Assembly: GCA_009668015.1 (NCBI GenBank)
Contig: WJYB01000008.1
Span: 1 to 64,000, forward strand
DNA: 64,000 nt
Source of the DNA: Enterobacteriaceae bacterium RIT714
GTDB lineage: Bacteria > Pseudomonadota > Gammaproteobacteria > Enterobacterales > Enterobacteriaceae
Reading direction: 5' to 3'
Position 1 is the first letter of the stretch. Each line of letters starts with the position of its first letter. A program made the translations under genes and the position numbers. The notes under the pieces are model-generated. The model saw only the letters and a list, made by a program, of their open reading frames with translations, was not told the origin of the DNA and ran no database searches. Shown here in pieces: positions 57,291 through 64,000 of this stretch.

Positions 57291-57423
57291 CGGCGACCTG
57301 AACGTCTTGCTGGACGAAACCGAGGCCGCCTGGGCGGTCTGTGCCGATAAAGTGGACACGATAGTGGCGTGTCAGGAGCGAAACAGTGAACAAGCCGCAG
57401 TCCTTACGCCGCGCCCTGAATAA
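57133..57423 (+). CDS. lysC: Spanin outer-membrane lipoprotein LysC (Rz1-like)
   Basis: Lipoprotein of 96 residues encoded in another frame, starting inside lysB and extending beyond it. It starts with GTG. The lipobox LSGC places the lipidated cysteine at residue 21. It disrupts the outer membrane with LysB. The nested layout is standard for Rz/Rz1. Confidence 0.9.
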   Translation: MKTRIYAAGLTLLCLLTLSGCGSVLPSPEVQLTVNGCPRVTPCSLNPSAPRTNGDLNVLLDETEAAWAVCADKVDTIVACQERNSEQAAVLTPRPE

Positions 57424-57817
57424 GGCGGTGCCCTATGTGCGCGATAACCCGGACAAGCTGCATCTGTTTGTGGATAACGGTTCTCTGGTGGCAACCGGCG
57501 CGCATTCCATGTCGTGGGAGTACCGCTACACCCTAAACGTGGTGATTGAGGATTTCAGCGGCGACCAGAATCTGCTGATGGCTCCGGTGCTGCTGTGGCT
57601 GAAAGCCAATCAGACGGATGCCATCAACAACCCACAGCTGCGCGAGAAACTGTTCACTTTTGAGGTGGACATTCTGCGCAACGACGTATGTGATATCAGC
57701 CTGATCCTGCAGCTGACGGAGCGTGTGCTGGTCAGCGCCGACGGCGGGATCTCGACGGTTGAGGCGGAGGCGGAACCTGATGAGCCAGAAGAAATGTGGA
57801 CGGTGAAACGTGGATAA
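57386..57817 (+). CDS. R: Tail completion protein gpR
   Basis: Protein of 143 residues, P2 R family, needed to finish the tail. It starts with GTG behind AGGAGCG, inside the end of lysC. Confidence 0.93.
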   Translation: MNKPQSLRRALNKAVPYVRDNPDKLHLFVDNGSLVATGAHSMSWEYRYTLNVVIEDFSGDQNLLMAPVLLWLKANQTDAINNPQLREKLFTFEVDILRNDVCDISLILQLTERVLVSADGGISTVEAEAEPDEPEEMWTVKRG

Positions 57818-58253
57818 TCTGCATAAGGTCGATGAGTGGCTGGCCGCGCTGCTGGCGAATCTGGACCCAGCCGCACGCCAGCGCATGATGCGGGAGGTGG
57901 CGCAGGAGCTTCGCCGGAATCAACAGCAGAACATCAGGCTGCAGCGCAACCCGGACGGCAGCGGCTACGAGCCGCGAAAGGTCACGGCGCGGACTAAAAA
58001 GGGGCGCATCAAGCGGCAGATGTTTTCGAAGCTGCGCACGGCGAAATACCTGAAAACTGCAGCCAGCGCGGATTCAGCCAGCGTGCAGTTTGAGGAGAAG
58101 GTGCAACGGATGGCGCGAGTTCACCATTATGGATTGCACGATCGTGTTATTCGTAATGGTCCGCGAGTTAAATATACGCAACGAAGATTATTGGGAATAA
58201 ATAAAGATTTAGTGTTGTTACTTGAAGAGTTTTTTGGAAAGCATGTTTGTTAA
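57810..58253 (+). CDS. S: Tail completion protein gpS with AT-rich 3' end
   Basis: Protein of 147 residues, P2 S family. It starts with GTG inside the end of R. Up to about 58115 the gene is GC-rich like its neighbours. The last 45 codons, from RVHHYGLHDRV on, are clearly AT-rich although they still encode a normal gpS C-terminus. This marks a recombination border in the gene, next to the KAP NTPase cargo. Confidence 0.92.
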   Translation: MDNLHKVDEWLAALLANLDPAARQRMMREVAQELRRNQQQNIRLQRNPDGSGYEPRKVTARTKKGRIKRQMFSKLRTAKYLKTAASADSASVQFEEKVQRMARVHHYGLHDRVIRNGPRVKYTQRRLLGINKDLVLLLEEFFGKHVC

Positions 58254-58300
58254 AGGTGATGGACGTAGGTGAGGTAATCAAATTCCTCACCTAATGATAT

Positions 58301-60154
58301 TTACTTTTTTATTTCCTCTAATTCTTTAACTGCTATTTCTAATTGTATTAAGGATTGTTTTAGCGCGTATCGCAAAAATTCAATTACGAATAACTTGGTT
58401 GCTCCTTTTGTGGTGTTTATTACATCTTGACATGCAATCGACAATGCATTTAACCATTTTTTCTCAGCAGTCAGGTTTCTAAATGAACTGCCAGGTGCAT
58501 AACGTTTTGTTAGACCTGCCATAAGCTTGGAACGGTCCTTAGGAGATAGTTTAATCATTTTTTCGACGAAGTCATCCACCTTTATGAGAGTAAGAAATGG
58601 TGTTTCGTATAACGATGTTTTTCCGGATGGGTTATAGTAAAGTTCTCTAATGAATAAATCAGGATCGGTCGAGAGTGATGCTGCAAGTATATCTGCTTGG
58701 TTTTTCTGCTCTTGTTTCTTCTTTATTTTCAAATAGTTGGTGGCAAGCTCGGTTATTTCTATTACTTCGTCGCTTTCATGGTCTATATAGTAATGACTAT
58801 TCCAAGTGTTTATGAAGTTTGAACCACAACTATAGCTATCAGTTTCAATGTCATATTTTGCGTTCATGATTATCTCGAAAAGAGCTTTATCAGCAAGACT
58901 TATAATCTCATCGATGCTAATATCAATCGCTTGTTCTTTACTGAATTTTATCAAGCTGGCTGTAATATGGATGATTTCACCAATATACATGGGGTGATCT
59001 TTCGTTAATATATTTTTAGCTTGCTGTACTGCATGATCAAAATCTTGATCAGAAAGACTTCTATACTCCCAAAGCATTCGCCATATAGGCATTGATCTAT
59101 GACTTGATTTGAAAAAAATACTTTCTTCAATTTGCTTTACGATCGAGTCTTTATCAATAAAACCATGGATGACAATATTTTTCCATGTGTCAGCGTTCAT
59201 TATTCCTTTAAAGTCCTCAATATATTGATATTTTGTTCTCAATTTTGATATTTTAGTATCTGTTTCACTTTTATAGGATAGTGATTTATCTATTTCATCG
59301 AAATCATCTTCGTCAAGATCACCATTTTTGTGCTCTATGCAATAAATCAAGTACTGTTTTAGTAATGAATCCAGGAAAAGATTATTTCCGGTTGTGCTTC
59401 CGAGTGCTGATATTAATATTTCGAACTCAATAAAAAATTGCTTTAGGAATCTAAGGTTTTGATGCCCAGATGCAATGAATAATTCAAGTATCATATCTTT
59501 TTTTGAAGTAAGTAAATTACTTACAAAGCGACTAGAGACAAACGACGTAAATGACTTTATGGCGGATTTGAAGTCAGGCGAAATCAAAAAAGTCTTTCCG
59601 ATCGTCTTCTCTTTTATGCTCTTGTACTCGGGAAATTTTTCGTGTAATACACTTTCATTGCCAATGATTATTAGTTTCATATTTTCGTATTCGATTAAAT
59701 GATTTATGTAACCAAAAATTATTGGCAATTCAATACCGGAGCGTTCAATGTCATCGAATATTATTATGCAATTATCGCTTAACTTTATGAGTTCGCTTAA
59801 GTTAAATGATGGTATTTGCATTTCAATGTTTGCATCTTCTTTACCATCTTTGTCAATGTCAATTTTAAAAGCGGCTTTAGTTGCTAGTTTAAACGCTCTT
59901 TCAGCAAATTTTGATATTTTACCGCCTAAGACAGGATGCAGTAATTTAAAAAACTCGTCATTGATTTGGCTCGTTTTATTTATGCCGTAAAGACTCACAT
60001 GTAGGAATCTTCTACTCGGCATGGATGTGATTATTTCGTTAATGAAATGCGTTTTTCCTACACCCCATTTCCCCGATAGTAAAACGCCATAGCCGGGATT
60101 TTTTTTCAACTCGATGTAAGTTTTTAGAAATTTTTTGATATCAATATTTTTCAT
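58301..60154 (-). CDS. KAP-type P-loop NTPase, accessory cargo
   Basis: AT-rich gene of 617 codons on the strand opposite to the tail operon, between S and V. It has Walker A GKWGVGKT (residues 28-35), Walker B CIIIFDDIER (D134, D135) and a sensor-like LIIIGNE segment, followed by a long helical region with NLRFLKQF, as in KAP and related STAND-like NTPases. No membrane helix or known effector domain is visible. KAP NTPases occur in several defence systems. It may protect the lysogen, but no function is proven. It has no partner gene. Confidence 0.85.
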   Translation of the reverse strand: MKNIDIKKFLKTYIELKKNPGYGVLLSGKWGVGKTHFINEIITSMPSRRFLHVSLYGINKTSQINDEFFKLLHPVLGGKISKFAERAFKLATKAAFKIDIDKDGKEDANIEMQIPSFNLSELIKLSDNCIIIFDDIERSGIELPIIFGYINHLIEYENMKLIIIGNESVLHEKFPEYKSIKEKTIGKTFLISPDFKSAIKSFTSFVSSRFVSNLLTSKKDMILELFIASGHQNLRFLKQFFIEFEILISALGSTTGNNLFLDSLLKQYLIYCIEHKNGDLDEDDFDEIDKSLSYKSETDTKISKLRTKYQYIEDFKGIMNADTWKNIVIHGFIDKDSIVKQIEESIFFKSSHRSMPIWRMLWEYRSLSDQDFDHAVQQAKNILTKDHPMYIGEIIHITASLIKFSKEQAIDISIDEIISLADKALFEIIMNAKYDIETDSYSCGSNFINTWNSHYYIDHESDEVIEITELATNYLKIKKKQEQKNQADILAASLSTDPDLFIRELYYNPSGKTSLYETPFLTLIKVDDFVEKMIKLSPKDRSKLMAGLTKRYAPGSSFRNLTAEKKWLNALSIACQDVINTTKGATKLFVIEFLRYALKQSLIQLEIAVKELEEIKK

Positions 60155-60163
60155 GATTTTGGA

Positions 60164-60181
60164 TGTGTAGTGACTGAGACA
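60164..60181. promoter_or_regulatory. Ogr-type site upstream of V
   Basis: TGT-N12-ACA lies between the KAP gene start and V, where P2 has a late promoter. The distance is odd: a start 55 bases away would fall at the V start codon. The match could be chance or a promoter shifted by the insertion. Confidence 0.4.
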
Positions 60182-60227
60182 ATTGCATTTTATTTCACAG
60201 ATTTACGTTCAGGTAAAGAATCTAAAC

Positions 60228-60806
60228 ATGAACGCACAACTCACAGAAATCATGCGCCTTATCACCAACCTGATCCGCACGGGCACCGTGACCGAAGTGG
60301 ACCGGGAGAACTGGCTGTGCCGGGTAAAGGTGGGAGAACTCGAAACCAACTGGATTAACTGGCTGACGTTACGTGCCGGTGGTGCCCGTACATGGTGGTG
60401 TCCGTCGCCGGACGAGCAGGTGGTGGTCCTGAGCATGGGCGGCAATCTCGAAACCGCCTTTGCGTTACCTGCCATTTACTCCAGCCAGTTTGCACCGCCG
60501 TCGGATTCTGTGGACGGCTGCGTGACGCAGTACCCGGACGGCGGCTGGTTTGAGTACGAACCCGCCACCGGTCGCTGGCTCGTCAAAGGCATCAAATCCA
60601 TGGTGATCGAGGCGGCAGACAATATCACCCTCAAAACCGCTGAGTTTGTCGTGGAAGCCGACACCACGCGCATCAACAGCGAGGTGGTGATCAACGGCGC
60701 TGTCACCCAGGGCGGCGGCGCGATGAGTTCCAACGGGATCGTGGTTGATGACCATGCCCATATCAAAGTCATGAAGGGCGGTGACACGTCTGGAGGTCCA
60801 GTATGA
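60228..60806 (+). CDS. V: Baseplate spike protein gpV
   Basis: Baseplate assembly/spike protein of 192 residues, P2 V family. It has an OB domain and a C-terminal beta-helical spike, with the metal-binding-type end DDHAHIKV. The ATG at 60228 follows AGGTAAAG and gives the family N-terminus. GC content returns to phage level from here on. Confidence 0.93.
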   Translation: MNAQLTEIMRLITNLIRTGTVTEVDRENWLCRVKVGELETNWINWLTLRAGGARTWWCPSPDEQVVVLSMGGNLETAFALPAIYSSQFAPPSDSVDGCVTQYPDGGWFEYEPATGRWLVKGIKSMVIEAADNITLKTAEFVVEADTTRINSEVVINGAVTQGGGAMSSNGIVVDDHAHIKVMKGGDTSGGPV

Positions 60807-61162
60807 CGCTGTATCTCGGCATGAGTCAGAACAACGGCCAAGCCATTACTGACACGGACCATCTGCGCCAGTCGGTGCGTGACATTCTCCTGACGCCGCA
60901 GGGCAGCCGTATTGTCCGGCGGGAATATGGCTCCCTGCTGTCCGTCCTTATTGACCAGCCGCAGAACCCAGCGTTGCGCCTGCAGATCATGTCTGCGGTG
61001 TATATGGCGTTGAGCCGCTGGGAACCACGCCTGACGCTGGACTCCATCACCATCAGCAGCAATTTTGACGGCTCGATGGTGGTTGACCTGACCGGGCAGC
61101 GCACTAGCGGCGCACCAGTTTCCCTTTCCGTATCAACAGGAGCAGACAATGGCGGTCATTGA
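60803..61162 (+). CDS. W: Baseplate protein gpW
   Basis: Baseplate wedge protein of 119 residues, GPW/gp25 family (QSVRDILLTPQGSRIVRREYGS is the conserved core). The start overlaps the V stop (ATGA), and the end overlaps gpJ. Confidence 0.95.
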   Translation: MTLYLGMSQNNGQAITDTDHLRQSVRDILLTPQGSRIVRREYGSLLSVLIDQPQNPALRLQIMSAVYMALSRWEPRLTLDSITISSNFDGSMVVDLTGQRTSGAPVSLSVSTGADNGGH

Positions 61163-62057
61163 CCTTTCCCAGCTCCCCGCGCCGCAGATCGTGGACGTGC
61201 CGGATTTTGAGACGTTGTTGGCAGAACGTAAGGCGGCTTTTATCGCGCTGTATCCGGCGGACGAGCAGGCCGCAGTGGCGCGCACGCTGGCGCTGGAGTC
61301 TGAACCCATCACCAAACAGCTGCAGGAAAGTACCTACCGCGAAGTGCTACTGCGCCAGCGTATCAATGAGGCCGCGCAGGCGGTCATGGTGGCGTATGCC
61401 CTCGGCGGCGATCTGGAACAACTCGCCGCCAACTACAACGTGAAGCGCCTGACGGTGACGCCTGCCGACAACGACGCCGTGCCGCCGGTGGCTGCCGTAA
61501 TGGAAAGCGATGACGCGCTGCGCCTGCGTGTGCCTGCGGCGTTCGAAGGGCTGTCCGTTGCCGGGCCGACGGCAGCCTATGAATTTCACGCGAGAAGTGC
61601 TGACGGGCGCGTGGCGGATGCCAGCGCAACCAGCCCGGCACCGGCGGAAGTCGAGCTGACCGTATTGAGCCGCGAAGGTGACGGTACGGCAGGTGATGAT
61701 CTTCTGGCCGTGGTGGAAAAAGCACTGAACAGCGAGAGCGTTCGCCCGGTGGCGGACCGCCTGACCGTGCGCAGCGCCGAAATTATCCCGTACAGCGTGG
61801 AGGCGACGGTGTTTCTTTATCCGGGACCGGAAGCCGAGCCGGTGATGGCTGCGGCCAAAGCCAGCCTGCAGAAGTACATCGCCAGCCAGACGCGGCTCGG
61901 ACGTGATATCCGCCGCAGCGCCCTGTATGCCGCACTGCATGTCGAAGGTGTACAGCGCGTTGAGCTGGCGTCTCCATTGAATGATGTGGTGCTGGACAAG
62001 ACGCAGGCCGCCTCCTGCACGCAGTGGAATGTGATCAACGGGGGCACGGATGAATAG
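61149..62057 (+). CDS. J: Baseplate protein gpJ
   Basis: Baseplate edge protein of 302 residues, P2 J family. It overlaps W by 14 bases and I by 8, in a tight operon. Confidence 0.95.
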   Translation: MAVIDLSQLPAPQIVDVPDFETLLAERKAAFIALYPADEQAAVARTLALESEPITKQLQESTYREVLLRQRINEAAQAVMVAYALGGDLEQLAANYNVKRLTVTPADNDAVPPVAAVMESDDALRLRVPAAFEGLSVAGPTAAYEFHARSADGRVADASATSPAPAEVELTVLSREGDGTAGDDLLAVVEKALNSESVRPVADRLTVRSAEIIPYSVEATVFLYPGPEAEPVMAAAKASLQKYIASQTRLGRDIRRSALYAALHVEGVQRVELASPLNDVVLDKTQAASCTQWNVINGGTDE

Positions 62058-62655
62058 TCTGCTGCCGCCTGGCTCATCGCCGCTTGAGCGCCGACTGGCG
62101 CATAGCTGTAGCGGCATATCCGGGCTTGAGGTGCCGTTGCGTGACCTGTGGAACCCGGCAACCTGTCCGGTCAGTTTCCTGCCGTATCTGGCGTGGGCCT
62201 TTTCCGTGGACCGCTGGGACGAGAGCTGGACGGAAAGCGTGAAGCGCCGGGTGGTGCAGGATGCGTTCTATATCCATCAGCACAAAGGCACAACCAGTGC
62301 AGTGCGTCGGGTGGTGGAGCCGTTCGGATTCCTGATCCGAATTATCGAATGGTGGCAGACCGGTGAACAGCCGGGCACGTTCCGCCTGGATATCGGTGTA
62401 CAAGACCAGGGCATCACGGAAGAAACCTATCTGGAGCTGGAGCGCCTCATTAGCGACGCCAAACCCTGCAGCCGTCACCTGATCGGCATGTCCATTAACC
62501 TGCAGACCAGCGGACCGTATTTCGTCGGTGCAGCCACCTATACCGGCGAAGAAATCACGATTTACCCGTACATCAATGAAACCATTATTTCCGGCGGCAC
62601 CGCTTATGACGGTGGCGCGGTCCACGTAATTGACACAGTGAGAGTGAATCCATGA
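62050..62655 (+). CDS. I: Tail protein gpI
   Basis: Protein of 201 residues, P2 I family, which links baseplate and tail fibre. Its family core includes CPVSFLPYLAWAFSVDRWDE. It overlaps both J and H by a few bases. Confidence 0.95.
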   Translation: MNSLLPPGSSPLERRLAHSCSGISGLEVPLRDLWNPATCPVSFLPYLAWAFSVDRWDESWTESVKRRVVQDAFYIHQHKGTTSAVRRVVEPFGFLIRIIEWWQTGEQPGTFRLDIGVQDQGITEETYLELERLISDAKPCSRHLIGMSINLQTSGPYFVGAATYTGEEITIYPYINETIISGGTAYDGGAVHVIDTVRVNP

Positions 62656-63971
62656 GCGCAAAATTCTACACCCTGCTGACGGAGATCGGCGCGGCGAAGC
62701 TGGCAAGTTCCGCTGCGCTCGGCGTCCCGCTGAAAATTACCCAGATGGCGGTGGGCGACGGTGGGGGTGTGCTCCCCACACCCAGTGCGCAGCAGACCAG
62801 GCTGATTGCTGAAAAGCGCCGGGCCGATATCAATATGCTGTACATCGACCCGCAGAACAGCAGCCAGATTATTGCTGAGCAGGTGATCCCCGAAACCGAG
62901 GGCGGGTGGTGGATTCGCGAGGTTGGTCTGTTTGATGACACCGGCGCGCTGATTGCCATCGGCAACTGCCCGGAGAGCTATAAGCCGCAGCTGGCGGAGG
63001 GGAGCGGGCGCACGCAGACCGTGCGCATGGTGCTGATTACCAGCAGCACTGACATCATCACCCTGAAAATTGATCCTGCTGTGGTGCTGGCAACGCGTAA
63101 GTACGTGGATGACAAGGTGCTGGAGCTGAAGGTTTACGTCGATGACCAGATGGCTAAACACATCGCCGCAGCGGACCCGCATACGCAGTACGCTCAGAAA
63201 GACAGCCCGTCGCTGACGGGTATACCGAAAACGCCAACCGCACCGGCAGGAACCAACACCACGCAGATTGCCAGCACGGCGTTTGTGCAGGCGGTGGTGA
63301 CGTTACTCAATAACGCGCTCGCACTGAAAGCGCCGCTGGCAAATCCTGCCCTGTCGGGAACGCCGACGGCACCCACTGCACCGCAGACCGCTAACAACAC
63401 GCAGATTGCCACAACGGCTTTTGTGAAATCAGCTCTGGCGGCACTGGTGGGTTCATCCCCGGCGGCGCTGGATACACTGAACGAGCTGGCGGCAGCTTTG
63501 GGCAACGACCCAAACTTTGCCACGACGATGACAAATGCCCTGGCAGGTAAGCAACCGCTTAATGCGACCCTGACCGATCTGAGCGGAAAAGATGCTGCCG
63601 GAATTATTCAGTATCTCAGCCTGGGGGAGGCGGCAAAGCGAGGTGTAGGAACGGCGGCGAATCAGCTTCCTGATATGGGGAGTTTCAGCGGTGCAAAAGG
63701 GGCATCATGGCTTAAAAAACATCCGTCGGGCCTGATTGAATGCGGCGGAAGTTTTGTTGTTAATGGCTCAGCAACGGCGCAGAAAATCACTGTTAATTAC
63801 CCGGTTCCATTCCCGGCCTTTTGTGCCGGGATCTGGTTTTCATTCCAGACAGAAGACCCCAGCGCCCGTTTCTGCGGTATTTATGACCGCACGACCAGTC
63901 TGGCATCGTTTATTGCATCCGTGGTTACGCCGACACAAAACACCATTTATTTTCGTGCCGTGGGGTATTGA
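62652..63971 (+). CDS. H: Tail fibre protein gpH
   Basis: Tail fibre of 439 residues, shorter than P2 H (669). The N-terminal 150 residues attach it to the baseplate and match P2 H. Two collagen-poor repeats follow (LTGIPKTPTAP..TQIASTAFV and LSGTPTAPTAP..TQIATTAFV). The C-terminal 100 residues are the variable receptor-binding part, which sets host range. It starts inside the end of I. Confidence 0.93.
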   Translation: MSAKFYTLLTEIGAAKLASSAALGVPLKITQMAVGDGGGVLPTPSAQQTRLIAEKRRADINMLYIDPQNSSQIIAEQVIPETEGGWWIREVGLFDDTGALIAIGNCPESYKPQLAEGSGRTQTVRMVLITSSTDIITLKIDPAVVLATRKYVDDKVLELKVYVDDQMAKHIAAADPHTQYAQKDSPSLTGIPKTPTAPAGTNTTQIASTAFVQAVVTLLNNALALKAPLANPALSGTPTAPTAPQTANNTQIATTAFVKSALAALVGSSPAALDTLNELAAALGNDPNFATTMTNALAGKQPLNATLTDLSGKDAAGIIQYLSLGEAAKRGVGTAANQLPDMGSFSGAKGASWLKKHPSGLIECGGSFVVNGSATAQKITVNYPVPFPAFCAGIWFSFQTEDPSARFCGIYDRTTSLASFIASVVTPTQNTIYFRAVGY

Positions 63972-64000
63972 ATGAACTATTTATGGTCTGCAAAAAACAG
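63972..64000 (+). CDS. Tail fibre assembly protein, start only
   Basis: The ATG follows the gpH stop directly, and nine complete codons (MNYLWSAKN) are visible before the window ends. This is where P2-like phages encode the fibre assembly chaperone G/Tfa. Confidence 0.6.

Larger units (their letters stand above)
39814..64000. mobile_element. P2/186-type prophage, left part
   Basis: The region has the P2/186 gene order: int, repressor, cox, cII, early genes, A, cos, then Q-P leftward and O-N-M-L-X-lysis-R-S-V-W-J-I-H rightward. CI, CII and Fil are of the 186 type. All structural genes seen are intact in length, so the prophage may be functional. The remaining tail genes, ogr and attR lie beyond the window. 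Three AT-rich cargo genes interrupt the standard layout. Confidence 0.95.

Noticed and set aside
39814-64000. CRISPR arrays, tRNAs or transposases in the prophage
   Set aside because: No regularly spaced repeats, cloverleaf sequences or transposase motifs were seen.

Overview
The window is chromosome from a member of the Enterobacteriaceae of the Enterobacter/Leclercia/Citrobacter type. Gene order from ldtB to rcdA follows the E. coli K-12 ybiS-ybjK segment, and the proteins are close to their E. coli homologues, but several genes differ. A PTS/GH1 operon and a GH31/MFS/LacI cassette are extra. The yliE/yliF genes between gsiD and rimO, and ybjH between mdfA and ybjI, are missing. No tRNA, rRNA, CRISPR array or insertion sequence was seen. 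The genus cannot be fixed from the sequence alone.

Positions 1-4590 hold an AT-rich secreted protein of unknown function. Next comes a three-gene beta-glucoside operon: 6-phospho-beta-glucosidase, an EIIC permease without EIIA/EIIB, and a GntR/UTRA regulator. Two identical operator palindromes lie over its promoter. Positions 4606-39725 are core genome. They cover cell wall (ldtB, dacC), ABC-F (ybiT), a GH31 glycosidase/transporter/LacI cassette, ybiU, ybiV, a glycyl radical enzyme with its activase (ybiW/ybiY) and fsaA. Molybdopterin insertion (moeAB), glutathione import and isoaspartyl peptidase (iaaA-gsiABCD), rimO, bssR, yliI and gstB follow. The rest are deoR, two PAP2 phosphatases, mdfA, ybjI, ybjJ, rcdA and a small coupled gene. 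A 14-bp box recurs upstream of ybiU, ybiV and ybiY. GC-rich CCCTCTCCC/GGGAGAGGG palindromes recur between host genes.

From about 39800 to the right edge is a P2/186-type prophage that continues beyond the window. The left attachment site appears to sit in the terminator of the sRNA gene rybB. The order is int, an accessory membrane protein, a CI repressor, cox, cII, fil, three small early genes, replication gene A, an SOS-controlled small gene, cos, an OLD-family nuclease, then Q and P (leftward). O N M L X, holin, endolysin, Rz/Rz1, R and S follow rightward. A reversed KAP-type NTPase comes next, then V W J I H and the start of a tail fibre assembly gene.

The prophage is the most unusual part. 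Its 186-type CI repressor carries two tandem copies of the DNA-binding domain. Canonical LexA boxes precede both a 61-codon gene after A and int, and the int ribosome binding site lies inside a hairpin. Three AT-rich cargo genes (coiled-coil membrane protein, OLD nuclease, KAP NTPase) occupy three separate places, and two of them replace the 3' end of the neighbouring structural gene. These are candidate anti-phage functions. That is inference from gene family and position, not proof.
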